From assembly GCA_025057115.1 (NCBI GenBank), contig JANWWZ010000003.1, positions 93,731 to 157,730 of the forward strand: a stretch of 64,000 nucleotides of DNA, read 5' to 3'. Source of the DNA: Bernardetiaceae bacterium. Lineage in GTDB: Bacteria; Bacteroidota; Bacteroidia; Cytophagales; Thermoflexibacteraceae. Positions 46,605 through 56,835 of this stretch are shown in pieces. Below the pieces are notes generated by a model. It saw only the letters and a program-made list of their open reading frames with translations, had not been told where the DNA came from and made no database searches. Position numbers and translations under genes: made by a program. Each line of letters starts with the position of its first letter. The first letter of the stretch is position 1.

Positions 46605-47642
46605 TTATTTCTGGTTGAAGAGTGCTGCTAATTCTTTGCTGTTTTCAAGATTAAGAGAAGCGATATAATCGGCATTTTGCTTAGCCCAAGGTTCTTGAGA
46701 AGCATACCACTTTTCGAATTCTTCTGGTTCAGATACTACCACTACCATGCGCATGGCAAAGTGTCCTTGTCCGCAAATTTCAGTGCAAGCTAGTTCGTAG
46801 TTAAAGTTGGGATCATTTAGCTCGCGGCGCATTTCTTCAGTAGTCTTAGTAGGAGTAAACCAAAAGCTGGTAGGCATGCCTGGCACTGCATCCATTTTTA
46901 CGCGGAAATGAGGCAAGAAAACACTATGGAGTACATCGCGTGCACGTATTTTCAAGAGGACGCTTCTACCTTTAGGAAGGTGAATTTCGCGCGGTACAAA
47001 GTCATCGAAGTTGGATTTATCTGCGGCAAAATCCATTCCCAGCTGATTGGTAGCATCTATCTTGCGGAAGTTGTGTTTGCCTATTTTTCCATCTTTTCCT
47101 CCATAGCGCACCATCCAGTTGAATTGCTTTCCTACGATTTCTACTTCTAAACTGTTATCAGGAGCCGGAGCGGTAACATCGCGCCATATCCACCAACCGC
47201 CTAAGATCAGTATAGTAAGTACGATGGCGGGAACTACTGTCCAGGCTACTTCTAATTTGGTGTTATCTGGCCACCAAAGTGCTTTGCGATCTTTGCGATA
47301 GCGGAAAAAGTAAGGAGAAAGGAATAAAAGAGCGTGGGTCAGGAAGAAAACAACAAAGGTGATGCCCGTGGTAATCCAGAACAGTCTATCTGTTAGCTTA
47401 CCATGTTCAGAAGCAGCTTCAGGAAGGAAGTTTTCAGCTGCTTTTCCTGAATACCAGAAAAATAATCCAAATCCTACAATGAAGAACAAGATAAATAGCA
47501 CTCCATTGATAGCATGGCTGTTACCACCTGGTTGGTAGTCCTGTCTTCCTTTTGCAATTTCTATCAGCGTAAGAATGCGATAGATTAATGCAAATGCAGC
47601 AACCAATAAAATACTACCTGTCAAAACTAGAAGACCTGTCAT
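46605..47642 (-). CDS. ctaC: Cytochrome c oxidase subunit II
   Basis: Subunit II takes electrons at the CuA centre and passes them to heme a. The 345-residue protein has several hydrophobic segments. A transmembrane hairpin precedes the cupredoxin domain, and the N-terminus carries an extra membrane helix. CuA ligands are visible in ACTEICGQGHFAMRM (Cys286, Cys290, His294, Met298) together with an upstream His in VLHSVFLPHFRVKMDA. No CxxCH heme site is fused, so it is an aa3 rather than caa3 subunit. It sits between actF and ctaD. Confidence 0.95.
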   Translation of the reverse strand: MTGLLVLTGSILLVAAFALIYRILTLIEIAKGRQDYQPGGNSHAINGVLFILFFIVGFGLFFWYSGKAAENFLPEAASEHGKLTDRLFWITTGITFVVFFLTHALLFLSPYFFRYRKDRKALWWPDNTKLEVAWTVVPAIVLTILILGGWWIWRDVTAPAPDNSLEVEIVGKQFNWMVRYGGKDGKIGKHNFRKIDATNQLGMDFAADKSNFDDFVPREIHLPKGRSVLLKIRARDVLHSVFLPHFRVKMDAVPGMPTSFWFTPTKTTEEMRRELNDPNFNYELACTEICGQGHFAMRMVVVVSEPEEFEKWYASQEPWAKQNADYIASLNLENSKELAALFNQK

Positions 47643-47716
47643 GATTGCTTTGAGTTTATTTAGTTAAAAACCAATTCAATTTCACTACAATTTGTTGGAA
47701 AGAAAGGTTTCGGAAT

Positions 47717-49033
47717 CTAAATACTATGATGCAAACTTTCTTGTAACATAGGATGATGTTTTGCTATTAATGGAGCCTTAGAAAGGGCTTGAGCTACTAC
47801 AAAAGCAAAGGCAGCTGTATACATCAAGGCAAGACCGATTTCCAGCAAGCCTAGTCCACCGTGCTCTTTCAAGGTGCCAGGAGTTATCATCAGGTAAAAG
47901 TCAAGCCAATGTCCAATGACTACTGCGTAGCATACAATTTTCAATATAACAGCTTTGCGTTTAGAGTCGCGTGTCATTAAGCCGAGGAAGGGAAAGAAGA
48001 AATTCAAGAATAAGTTAATAAAAATAAACTTTCCGTAATCACTGCGCAAACGCTCTACAAAATAAATCGTCTCTTCTGGGATGTTGGCATAGTATATCAG
48101 CAAAAACTGCCCGAACCATATGTAAGTCCAGAAAATGCTGAAGGCAAAAACGTACTTGCCTAGATCATGTAAATGACTTTCGTTGAGCGCTTTTAGGTAC
48201 CCTGCTTCTTTCAGGAAGATAACGGCTAAAGTGATAGCGGCAAGTCCTCCCACAAACCAACTAGCAAAGTTATACCAACCAAACATAGTGCTATACCAGT
48301 GGGTGTCTATGGACATTACCCAATCCCAAGCTGCCATAGAAGAGGTTAAGGCAAAGAAAATGATAAACAACGTAGAAATTACCTTCATTTTCCAGAAGCG
48401 ATGGGTGCCTCCTTCTATGTCTTCAGCCAAAGAATTTTTTCGCAAAAAATAATAAAATGCATACCAACCAGTTATAAAAATTATCATGCGTGCAACGTAG
48501 AAAGGCATATTCAAGTAGCCCTTCTTTCCAGCGATAATTGGATCATAATTAGGGCTGTTAGGGTCGTATAGTGAGCTATCAGTCCAGTGGAAGATTTCGT
48601 GATAGCTCAAGGCAAAAGTGCCTATCAGCAAGATGGCGGCATAAGGCAAAAAGCTGCCAAAAGCCTCCGGCACTCGCTTTAAAATAGCCGACCAACCCGC
48701 ATGAGCAGCATACTGAATAGCTGTAAAGAAAATACCAATCAAAGTAATGCCCATGAAAAATACACTATTGTGCCAAAAAGCCACTTTCACGCGGTCAGTC
48801 CAGTGGTAAGTGTGACCGTGTCCATGAGACTCTGAAACAGTTACAACGTCACTACCATTATTGGCAAGGGCATGGCTGTCATGTCCGTGAGAAGTTCCAC
48901 CAAAGGCAATGATTGCCAACCCTATGACGAATAAAATAAATCCTACACCCAAAAGAGTAAAGATTGATTTTTTAGTGTTGTCAGAAAATACAAAGTGCTC
49001 TTCTATGTGGTAGTGTTCTTGACGAGCTTTCAT
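47717..49033 (-). CDS. actF: Alternative complex III subunit ActF (NrfD-like, DUF4405-independent polytopic membrane protein)
   Basis: The 438-residue protein has about ten membrane helices and matches the position and size of ActF, the second large NrfD-like membrane subunit of alternative complex III. This complex oxidises menaquinol and reduces a cytochrome c or the oxidase directly. A periplasm-facing loop after the first helix is rich in His (GTSHGHDSHAL, SHGHGHTYHW). The family label rests mainly on operon position between actE and ctaC and on the helix pattern. ActF is usually thought to help quinol binding and the proton path. Confidence 0.85.
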   Translation of the reverse strand: MKARQEHYHIEEHFVFSDNTKKSIFTLLGVGFILFVIGLAIIAFGGTSHGHDSHALANNGSDVVTVSESHGHGHTYHWTDRVKVAFWHNSVFFMGITLIGIFFTAIQYAAHAGWSAILKRVPEAFGSFLPYAAILLIGTFALSYHEIFHWTDSSLYDPNSPNYDPIIAGKKGYLNMPFYVARMIIFITGWYAFYYFLRKNSLAEDIEGGTHRFWKMKVISTLFIIFFALTSSMAAWDWVMSIDTHWYSTMFGWYNFASWFVGGLAAITLAVIFLKEAGYLKALNESHLHDLGKYVFAFSIFWTYIWFGQFLLIYYANIPEETIYFVERLRSDYGKFIFINLFLNFFFPFLGLMTRDSKRKAVILKIVCYAVVIGHWLDFYLMITPGTLKEHGGLGLLEIGLALMYTAAFAFVVAQALSKAPLIAKHHPMLQESLHHSI

Positions 49034-49076
49034 TGGGCTAATTTTAGTTTGATTCCTACAGATTTACGCAATGATA

Positions 49077-49733
49077 TTAGGATTCACCTTTTTGCAATTT
49101 TTGAACATAGTGCACTATTTTCCAACGCTCTTCGGGAGAGAGCTGACTTTTATGGGACCACATGCGCCCTTTTCCGTGAGTAATCACGTGGAAGATGTGA
49201 CCTTCTGAAAGGGTCTTGTAGCGACCTACAGAATAATTAGGCACTCCTTTGTAAACTGCTCCTACTTTGCCATCGCCTTTGCCATTCTCGCCATGGCAAG
49301 GAGCGCAAAAAGCTAGGTAGAGATGCTTACCTTCTTCTAATACTTTTCCAGCGGAGTCCAAAGGAACGGGATTTTTCAAGAGGCGGGCAGCTAACTCAAG
49401 GCTGTCTTTATGCAATTCGTAAATGAGCAATGGTTGGTCTGGTTTGGCAAACACTGATGCAGTTACGCTTGAGTAATTTTGGCGTGCTACCGTTCCTTCA
49501 ACGGGAGTCATTAAGTTGATTTTCTTTTTTCCTTTGTAGTCGTTAAAAGGAGCGGAATTATAATAAGGGCTATTCTCATCTACTACCTGCGAAAGCGGTT
49601 CGTAAGCTACCGAGTGATACATCTGCGGAGCGTATTCCACTCCTGGATCGTCGCCGCTGGCACCTGTACATCCCCAGAGCAATCCTGCGCCAACGGTCAA
49701 GCAAATTGTATGTGATAGTACTTTTTTTAGCAT
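49077..49733 (-). CDS. actE: Alternative complex III subunit ActE, mono-heme cytochrome c lipoprotein
   Basis: The 218-residue protein has a lipoprotein signal (GAGLLWGC, lipidated Cys at about 22) and one heme c site, CAPCH, with a probable Met ligand in HGKGRMWSH. This matches ActE, the electron exit subunit that faces the periplasm and hands electrons to the oxidase. The gene order actD-actE-actF is kept. Confidence 0.9.
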   Translation of the reverse strand: MLKKVLSHTICLTVGAGLLWGCTGASGDDPGVEYAPQMYHSVAYEPLSQVVDENSPYYNSAPFNDYKGKKKINLMTPVEGTVARQNYSSVTASVFAKPDQPLLIYELHKDSLELAARLLKNPVPLDSAGKVLEEGKHLYLAFCAPCHGENGKGDGKVGAVYKGVPNYSVGRYKTLSEGHIFHVITHGKGRMWSHKSQLSPEERWKIVHYVQKLQKGES

Positions 49734-49746
49734 TTTAATAACTATT

Positions 49747-50364
49747 TTAGCGGTGAGTAGAGATTCTGCTCGAACGCGTTACACCATTGGTAAATAAATC
49801 CACAACGTAGCTAATGAAGGAAGGAGAGTTTTCCTCATCGGTAAAGTCGCGGCGATACACCTCTTCTGCATGATACTCTTTAAGAAGAGTAGTCATTTGT
49901 GCTTCGGAAAGTGAGTTGGCAGCTAGGTCAATTGCCATAATGTGTTTGTCGTCTGTTGCTCTTATATCAAAAATGCGAGGTACTTTATGAGGCTTTAAGT
50001 CTCTTGCTACCAGGAACGTGCCTGCCATTCCAAAAGCAGATAGCAGAACAGTCATTTCAAAAGTAACAGGTACAAAGTCTGGTATGGCTAAATACGATTT
50101 GCCGCCAATAATCATAGGCCAGTCAATTGCCATCATATACACCTGCATGGTAATGGCAAGGGTGGTGCCCAAGGCGCCGAAGGCAAAAGCAGCTTTAGGC
50201 ATCCATGAACGCTTGTAACCCAAAGCATGCTCTAATCCGTGAACAGGATAGGGCGTATAAACTTCGTATATTTTCACCCCTTTGGCGCGTATTTCTTCGA
50301 TGGCGTGCAATAAATCGTCGTGGTCGCTAAAAACGCCTACTAAAAAGTGCTTATTTTTTTCCAT
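49747..50364 (-). CDS. actD: Alternative complex III subunit ActD (DUF3341)
   Basis: The 205-residue protein fits DUF3341/ActD. A soluble N-terminal part contains FLVGVFSDHDDLLHAIEEIR and IYEVYTPYPVHGLEHALGYK. Two central membrane helices follow (about 75-130), then a short soluble end. ActD is structural in solved complexes and carries no cofactor. It sits seven bases after actC. Confidence 0.9.
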   Translation of the reverse strand: MEKNKHFLVGVFSDHDDLLHAIEEIRAKGVKIYEVYTPYPVHGLEHALGYKRSWMPKAAFAFGALGTTLAITMQVYMMAIDWPMIIGGKSYLAIPDFVPVTFEMTVLLSAFGMAGTFLVARDLKPHKVPRIFDIRATDDKHIMAIDLAANSLSEAQMTTLLKEYHAEEVYRRDFTDEENSPSFISYVVDLFTNGVTRSSRISTHR

Positions 50365-50371
50365 AGCTGAA

Positions 50372-51817
50372 TTATCTTACTTCTGTTTTTTCTTTTTCTA
50401 CTGCTAGTTCTTCTAAGGGCGGTAGTGGTTCATTAACAAGAGTTCTACGCGCGCGGTACACTTTAGGATTGCTATCCTTGATAATGGCTTTTACTTCTGC
50501 CATGTTTACCACAGGGAAAAACTTAGCAAACAAGAAGAAGAGGAAGAAAAACAAGCCAAAAGTAAAGGCATAGGACATGATGTCGTGAATAGTAGGAGTA
50601 AAGTAAACCCAACTAGAGGGTAAAAAGTCGCGGTGTAGAGAAGTAACGATAATTACAAAGCGTTCGAACCACATGCCTATGTTTACCACAATTGAAAGGA
50701 AGAAAGTCCAAATGATACTAGTGCGAATTTTCTTGATCCAGAACAATTGTGGTGAAATTACGTTGCAAGTCATCATAGCCCAGTATGCCCACCAGTAAGG
50801 ACCTGTGGCTCGGTTGATGAAGGCGTATTGTTCATATTCCACACCAGAGTACCATGCGATGAAAAATTCAGTAGTATAGGCAATCCCTACGATGGAGCCA
50901 GTAACAATAATGATGATGTTCATCATTTCAATGTGCTCAAGGGTGATGTAATTCTCAAGGCGATATACCTTGCGCGTTACTAGCATCAAGGTAAGCACCA
51001 TAGCAAAACCTGAGAAAATTGCACCGGCAACAAAGTAGGGAGGGAAGATAGTGGTATGCCAGCCAGGAATAACAGAAGTAGCAAAGTCAAAACTAACGAT
51101 GGTGTGAACGGAAAGCACCAGCGGCGTAGAAAGACCTGCTAGAATAAGAGATACAGACTCGTAATGCATCCAATCTTTAGCCGAGCCTGTCCAGCCTAAA
51201 CTAAGTAGGCCATAGAAAAAGCGCGAAGTAGGAGAGATAGCTCGATCGCGAATGGTAGCAAAATCTGGAATCAATCCTATGTACCAAAACAGCAGTGAAA
51301 CAGAGAAGTAGGTAGAGATGGCAAATACGTCCCACAAGAGGGGAGAGTTAAAGTTGACCCATAACGAGCCAAAAGTATTGGGCAGGGGGAGAACCCAGTA
51401 AATACCTACCCAAGGACGCCCCATGTGAATAACAGGCCAAAATGCTGCGCAAATCACAGCGAAGATAGTCATAGCTTCAGCAGCGCGGTTAATAGAAGTG
51501 CGCCACTTCTGCCGAAACAGCAACAAAATGGCAGAGATTAATGTACCCGCATGACCGATACCTACCCACCATACGAAATTAGTAATATCCCATGCCCATT
51601 GTACGGTTTTGTTCAGCCCCCAGCGTCCAATGCCATTCCAGGCAAGATCGCCTACAAAGTAGCCGCCTACCCCTAACAAAAGAATAGAAATAGCCATACA
51701 GATGAGCCACAACCGCGTAGGTGGGTTCTCTACATGGCGGGCAATGTCATTAGTGACATCTTTAACAGTCCTGCCGCCTATTACTAAAGGCTCCCTTACT
51801 TCTGAAACAATTTGCAT
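50372..51817 (-). CDS. actC: Alternative complex III subunit ActC (NrfD/PsrC-like quinol-binding membrane subunit)
   Basis: The 481 residues form about ten membrane helices. Conserved parts are [32 protein letters not shown] and [20 protein letters not shown], the NrfD-type region around the quinol pocket. ActC contacts the Fe-S domain of ActB, so electrons pass from quinol to the iron-sulfur chain. The gene follows actB after 25 bases. Confidence 0.93.
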   Translation of the reverse strand: MQIVSEVREPLVIGGRTVKDVTNDIARHVENPPTRLWLICMAISILLLGVGGYFVGDLAWNGIGRWGLNKTVQWAWDITNFVWWVGIGHAGTLISAILLLFRQKWRTSINRAAEAMTIFAVICAAFWPVIHMGRPWVGIYWVLPLPNTFGSLWVNFNSPLLWDVFAISTYFSVSLLFWYIGLIPDFATIRDRAISPTSRFFYGLLSLGWTGSAKDWMHYESVSLILAGLSTPLVLSVHTIVSFDFATSVIPGWHTTIFPPYFVAGAIFSGFAMVLTLMLVTRKVYRLENYITLEHIEMMNIIIIVTGSIVGIAYTTEFFIAWYSGVEYEQYAFINRATGPYWWAYWAMMTCNVISPQLFWIKKIRTSIIWTFFLSIVVNIGMWFERFVIIVTSLHRDFLPSSWVYFTPTIHDIMSYAFTFGLFFFLFFLFAKFFPVVNMAEVKAIIKDSNPKVYRARRTLVNEPLPPLEELAVEKEKTEVR

Positions 51818-51842
51818 ATGCCCTTAAGTTTAATTCTCTAAA

Positions 51843-54800
51843 TTATACCTGAGCTTTGTCTTTATTGCGGATCTTGGTCAAGTAATACACGTTGGGCTTA
51901 GTGCCGATTTCGTGAAGAACGTTGTAAGCCCGTTCTTTGATTTCGTGGTCGAGCAACTTAGAGATGCGCGACTCTGGATCGTTTAAATCTCCGAAAATGA
52001 TAGCATCAGAAGGACAAGCGGCTGCGCATGCAGTATTAATTTCACCATCCAAAGGACGTCGCTTTTCACTGCGAGCTTTTAACTTTCCAGCTTGAATGCG
52101 TTGTACACATAAGGAGCATTTTTCCATCACACCGCGCGAGCGCACCGTTACATCGGGATTCAATACCATACGCCCTAAGTCGTTATTCATGTGGTAATCA
52201 AAGTCGTCGTTTTTGAAATAGTTGAACCAGTTGAAACGACGAACTTTGTAAGGGCAGTTGTTGGCACAGTATTTTGTACCTACGCAGCGGTTATAAGTCA
52301 TCTGGTTAAGTCCTTCAGAGCTATGGGTAGTGGCTGCTACGGGACATACTGTTTCACAAGGTGCGTTATTGCAGTGCTGGCACATGATTGGCTGGAAAAC
52401 TACCTCGGGATTTTCGGAGGCAATTTCTAAGGCGTCGTAGTCTTTAGGTGCACCATCAGAGCTATAGTAGCGGTCAATGCGTATCCAGTGCATTTCGCGT
52501 CTTCTGATAATTTCCTTTTTGCCTACGATGGGCACGTTGTTTTCCAAATGACAAGCTACTATGCAAGCTGAACAACCCGTACAAGAATTGAGGTCAATTG
52601 CCATTCCCCAATGGTGATTGGGATACTGGTGGATGTCAGCTTCTCCTGAAGAGACCCCATGAGCTATTTTGCGGTTTTCCCACAGCGTTTTTTCGTATTC
52701 TGTTAGCTCTTTTTCCTTTTTGCTATATCCATCGCCGCGAATGTCCCATACGGAAATATCTGTTGGGCGTTCCGCTCCTCTGTAAGTGGCGATTGTAGGC
52801 TCGTAGCGACCTGCCTTAGGATTGGCAAGATATTCAGCCAGCAATGCTTCTTGGATAATGCTACGGCGTCCCATGAAGGTTTCGTGAGTCTGTGTTTGGG
52901 CTATGCGCGTGCGTTCCCCTAAGTTTTCAAGTTTTACATTATTCGAGTTGGCAAAGCGCACAGCGTTTTCCAACATGGTAGCAAATGGATAGGCATTAGC
53001 GCCCCCTGCTTCATCGGCTACCTTCCCCGCTCCTTTGCGACCAAAACCTATTGCTAATGCTACTGTTTCCTTAGCTTGACCAGGCTGAATCAATACGGGC
53101 AGTTCTACAGAGACATTGCCTACTGTAAGTTTTCCCATTTGGGTTTTGCCTTCTTTGTGTTTAAAGCCCAACTGGGTAGCCAGCGAAACTGGAATAGAAA
53201 TGTAGTTGCCCCAGCATGCCTTGGAAATGGGGTCCGGAGTTTCGTGCAAGTAAGGATTGTTAGACTGTGTGCCAGGTCCTACAACTACTTTTTGGTATAT
53301 GACTAATTCTATGTTATTGCTAGGTTGGTAGGTGTCGTTAATTTTAGTGGCGACGGCAGATAAATCTATGGAGGAGGCAGTTATCGCTTTCTCGAAAACA
53401 GAATTGTAGCCACTTACCGGACCAGGTTCAAATACACCATTGTGCAAAGAGCGAGTCCAAAAGGCTTCAAATTCTACTTCTTTGTTTTGTAGCTTGAAAA
53501 GATTGTTTCTCCAGAAGTTGCGCAGGTATGTGTAATAGTCAGTAGTAGAGCCTGACCATATTAACAAAGATTGCTGCGCTTGCCGCGTGTCGAATATGTG
53601 CGCAATAGTGGGCTGGCACAAGCTAAAATAACCTTTTTTAGGCTCTGCATCGTTCCATGCCTCCAAGAAATGGGTATCGGGAGCGTGATAAGTGCATAGG
53701 GAAGTAGTTTCATTTAATCGATCAGAAATGCCGATGGTGAGCTGTACTTTCTTAGCTTTAAGTGCTGATTCTAATGTAGCGCCCATCGGATGGTCATACA
53801 CCGGATTGGCATTGATAAAAATAATTGCTTGAATAGCTCCGTTTTCTACTTCTTTGATGAAGTTTGCCATTTCGGCATCGTTGCCTCTCTTTTGGAAAGA
53901 GGGAACGTTCAAATCGATGGTGTTGCCATAACTTTCAAGCAGTTGGTTGATGGCATTTACCAGCAATTGCACGTTCACATCGTTAGAGCCGCTTACTACC
54001 AGCGATTTGCCTTTGGTATTCCAGAGCCTGTCGGCAGCGGCTTCTATGTAGGGTAGATTGATATCAGTAACTTGAATGGTGGGTTTGCCTGCTTTTTGGG
54101 CAATTAAGTTGTAAAGTTTTGCTACTGCTAATCCTTCTTGAGATGGTTTAATGGGAATGCGATAGTCTGCTGAAGCGCCCGTAATAGTCATAATGGATTC
54201 GTAGGCATAAAGGCGCGACATTGTTTTTTTGTCCTTGCCTACTTTGCGAGTAATGTTGAACTGCTTGGCGTATTCTACGGGAGAGATCCAAGTACCTAGA
54301 AAATCGGCACCAAAGGTTACGATGGTTTCTGCTTTGTCAAACTGATAAGAAGGAATAACAGCTTTGCCAAACTGGAACGCATTGGCTTGCAAGAGACCAT
54401 AAGCCGAAACTTGATCGTAAATGACGTGCTTAGTGGTGGGGTATTTGGCAATAAAATCGTTAATTACGCTTTGGGTAGAGGGACTCATAATCGTGTTGCT
54501 CACAAGGCGAATTTGCCCTCCTGCCTGCGCAATCTGCTCCAGTTGTGTAATAATTTCCTTGTCAATTACTTCCCATTGGACTTCTTTTCCATTTTTGGAG
54601 GGACCTTTGGCTTTTTCAATGTCGTACAAGGTCATGATAGAGGCGGTAGCTGTTGCGTTAATGCCGCCTTTAGTGATGCTAGAAAAGCTATTTCCCTCTA
54701 TAAAAATGGGGCGTCCATCGCGTGCTTTTACTACTACTGCGCAGTAGTCGCTACCATCTAAGTAGGTAGAGGCGTAGTAGTTAGGAATGCTTGGATCAAC

Positions 54801-55052
54801 TGTCTCAGGTTTGTTGAGCCATGGAATGGCTTTTTTTACAGGAGTTTCGCAGGCAGCTAAAGAGACGGCTGCTAGGCTAAAACCCATGAGTTTGAGAAAG
54901 TCGCGCCGCGTTGGAGCTGCTGACTCATTGTCTCCATAGCTATCCTTAATTGGAAGGTATTCGGGAAATTCTCTCTCGGCGTATTTTACAAATTCTGGGT
55001 CGTTAGTGAGTTCTTCGATGCCTTTCCAGTATATTTTTCTTATCTCTTCCAT
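51843..55052 (-). CDS. actB: Alternative complex III subunit ActB (molybdopterin-like plus Fe-S protein, Tat-exported)
   Basis: The 1069-residue periplasmic subunit has a Tat motif RRDFLK (49-54), with a lipobox-like LAAC ending at Cys68. A large molybdopterin-oxidoreductase-like region follows (about 80-700), which in this family lacks the cofactor. The C-terminal ferredoxin part has 15 cysteines: 824, 827, 830, 834; 891, 894, 899, 903; 923, 929, 933; 979, 982; 1009, 1013. That number fits three [4Fe-4S] clusters and one [3Fe-4S] cluster, as described for Rhodothermus ACIII. It is the electron conduit from ActC to the hemes. Confidence 0.95.
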   Translation of the reverse strand: MEEIRKIYWKGIEELTNDPEFVKYAEREFPEYLPIKDSYGDNESAAPTRRDFLKLMGFSLAAVSLAACETPVKKAIPWLNKPETVDPSIPNYYASTYLDGSDYCAVVVKARDGRPIFIEGNSFSSITKGGINATATASIMTLYDIEKAKGPSKNGKEVQWEVIDKEIITQLEQIAQAGGQIRLVSNTIMSPSTQSVINDFIAKYPTTKHVIYDQVSAYGLLQANAFQFGKAVIPSYQFDKAETIVTFGADFLGTWISPVEYAKQFNITRKVGKDKKTMSRLYAYESIMTITGASADYRIPIKPSQEGLAVAKLYNLIAQKAGKPTIQVTDINLPYIEAAADRLWNTKGKSLVVSGSNDVNVQLLVNAINQLLESYGNTIDLNVPSFQKRGNDAEMANFIKEVENGAIQAIIFINANPVYDHPMGATLESALKAKKVQLTIGISDRLNETTSLCTYHAPDTHFLEAWNDAEPKKGYFSLCQPTIAHIFDTRQAQQSLLIWSGSTTDYYTYLRNFWRNNLFKLQNKEVEFEAFWTRSLHNGVFEPGPVSGYNSVFEKAITASSIDLSAVATKINDTYQPSNNIELVIYQKVVVGPGTQSNNPYLHETPDPISKACWGNYISIPVSLATQLGFKHKEGKTQMGKLTVGNVSVELPVLIQPGQAKETVALAIGFGRKGAGKVADEAGGANAYPFATMLENAVRFANSNNVKLENLGERTRIAQTQTHETFMGRRSIIQEALLAEYLANPKAGRYEPTIATYRGAERPTDISVWDIRGDGYSKKEKELTEYEKTLWENRKIAHGVSSGEADIHQYPNHHWGMAIDLNSCTGCSACIVACHLENNVPIVGKKEIIRRREMHWIRIDRYYSSDGAPKDYDALEIASENPEVVFQPIMCQHCNNAPCETVCPVAATTHSSEGLNQMTYNRCVGTKYCANNCPYKVRRFNWFNYFKNDDFDYHMNNDLGRMVLNPDVTVRSRGVMEKCSLCVQRIQAGKLKARSEKRRPLDGEINTACAAACPSDAIIFGDLNDPESRISKLLDHEIKERAYNVLHEIGTKPNVYYLTKIRNKDKAQV

Positions 55053-55109
55053 TAGTTTAGAGGGTAAAGGTTTGACAAAATAGATTCTCTTCCAGTCAAA
55101 GACAAAAAA

Positions 55110-56384
55110 TTAGTAGTGGCATTTGGCACACTCAAGTCCGCCAATGTCTTCTACTTTCATAGGCTGTTTGGAGCGTTTGGCGTGCAATTGCACTAGATTG
55201 TCGTAATAGGCATTGTCTTTTGCATTAACTGCTGTTTTGCGATGGCAATCAATACACCAGCCCATGGTAAGCAAGGAGACTTGCTGAACTACTTCCATTT
55301 CTTTGATATTGCCATGACAATTCTCGCAATCTATTCCTGCTACTTTCACATGTTGCTGGTGATTAAAGTAGGCAAGGTCGGGCAAGTTGTGAACGCGCAC
55401 CCACTGAATGGGTTCATCTTTCTCGATGTATTCGTAAATTTTTTGAATAATGGGCGAAGTAGTTTTAATAGCATTGTGGCAGTTCATGCAAATGTTGGCA
55501 GAGGGAATATTAGCAGCTTTTCCTTTTTCTACTCCTGTGTGGCAGTATTTGCAATCAATTTGATATTCACCTGCATGCAATTTATGAGAGAAAGGGATAG
55601 GCTGCGTAGGGGCGTATCCTTGTTGAACGCCAATTGTTATAAGTCCTTCTACGGTAGCTTTGAGTACCAATGCTAAAAAGACAAATGCAGTAATTCCGAT
55701 GAATGCTTGGCTTTTGAAAATGGCTGCCCAATTAGTGCGCTGGTTAAGTACTTCCAGATCTTCTTCTGATAAATCAGATTCTTTTTTGAGATACTTGCTC
55801 AAAGTAGCAGCCATGAGCGCTAAAACAGCTAGGGTAACTATCAGCAGAAAAGAAAGCCCTGCAATGATGATGATAAACAAACCCGAGTTATCTGCCACTG
55901 GTGTTGCAGTGCTGGTAGTGGTAGTTGTAGCGGTAGCAGCAGCGGTAGCGGGTCCTTTAATAGTTTCAGCTTGCACCCATGACAAGATGGCCTTGATTTC
56001 GTCATCCTTCAAAAAGTCATGGTTGGGCATAAACTGCTGATACTCTTTGTAGAGAGCTACTGCATAGGCATCACCACTTTCGATAACGCGCTGAGGATAT
56101 TTGATAAATTTAACTAGCCAATCCACACTTCTGCGTTGATACACATTAGCCAGAGCCGGTCCCACCACTCTTTCGTGAACAGCATGGCACTGTTTACAGT
56201 TAGCCTCAAACAAGGATTTTCCTTGATCTATCACAGCTTGGTCTGTAGAGAGTCCTGCTACACCTGTAGCTGGAGCAGGTGCTGTACTTCCTCCGTCGCC
56301 ATCTGTCTGTGCCCAAACAGGCACGCTACACAGCAAGACAAATGAGGTAAGTAATTGAACGGAAAACAATCTAACGCCGAGCAT
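55110..56384 (-). CDS. actA: Alternative complex III subunit ActA: pentaheme cytochrome with an extra N-terminal mono-heme cytochrome c domain
   Basis: The 424-residue protein has a signal peptide (ending VPVWAQ) and six CxxCH heme sites at residues 63-67, 278-282, 299-303, 353-357, 377-381 and 419-423. The first belongs to a class I cytochrome c domain (about 45-140, probable Met ligand near 119). A Thr/Ala-rich linker, two membrane segments (about 168-195 and 225-250) and the pentaheme ActA domain follow. Rhodothermus ActA has five hemes, so the front domain is an addition. It is the first gene of the operon, with a good promoter upstream. Confidence 0.93.
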   Translation of the reverse strand: MLGVRLFSVQLLTSFVLLCSVPVWAQTDGDGGSTAPAPATGVAGLSTDQAVIDQGKSLFEANCKQCHAVHERVVGPALANVYQRRSVDWLVKFIKYPQRVIESGDAYAVALYKEYQQFMPNHDFLKDDEIKAILSWVQAETIKGPATAAATATTTTTSTATPVADNSGLFIIIIAGLSFLLIVTLAVLALMAATLSKYLKKESDLSEEDLEVLNQRTNWAAIFKSQAFIGITAFVFLALVLKATVEGLITIGVQQGYAPTQPIPFSHKLHAGEYQIDCKYCHTGVEKGKAANIPSANICMNCHNAIKTTSPIIQKIYEYIEKDEPIQWVRVHNLPDLAYFNHQQHVKVAGIDCENCHGNIKEMEVVQQVSLLTMGWCIDCHRKTAVNAKDNAYYDNLVQLHAKRSKQPMKVEDIGGLECAKCHY

Positions 56385-56835
56385 CGTTTATAATCTTAAA
56401 TGTGTTTGCCAAATCACGGTTTGATTGCAAAGGTAAGTCCCACCACGTTGTATAGCAAACATAGCCAGCGATTGCAAACCCAAAAATAATTGTCGTTTAA
56501 TTTTATTATAGCAAATTGCTAACGGTATTTTAAAATTTTTATTGTAACTCAACGCTTGTTGCTGAAAACACACCAGTGGGGAAATTGCCTTTGCGCGTAT
56601 AGAAGTTTTTGTGCAATCAACTTGTTTGTGAAAATATTAGAAAATTCTCTCTGGGAGTGAGCTGATGCAAGCAGATCAATTTACTATCATTGGCATTGGG
56701 TTTCAAACTATTGAAGATACTTTTTGCTAGCTGGTGCCCGCCCTACTGATTATTGTGATAAAAATGTAGCATGTGGTTGAAATTAATTTAAAGTTTGCGC
56801 TTTTTGTAGCAAGAATGCAAAGAAAATAGGAAAAA
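56385..56835. other. Gene-free region upstream of the act operon
   Basis: The 451 bases contain the act promoter near the left end. A 21-codon plus-strand frame at 56664-56729 is too weak to call. Nothing else was recognised. Confidence 0.45.
56428..56459 (-). promoter_or_regulatory. Promoter of the act-cta respiratory operon
   Basis: On the minus strand TTTG (56459-56456), 20 bases, then TACCTTTG (56435-56428). This is the closest match in the window to the Bacteroidota consensus and lies about 44 bases before actA. Confidence 0.6.

Noticed and set aside
56664..56729. A 21-codon plus-strand frame with an AG-rich stretch before its ATG, upstream of the act operon
   Set aside because: Too short, no recognisable product and no promoter box at sensible spacing.
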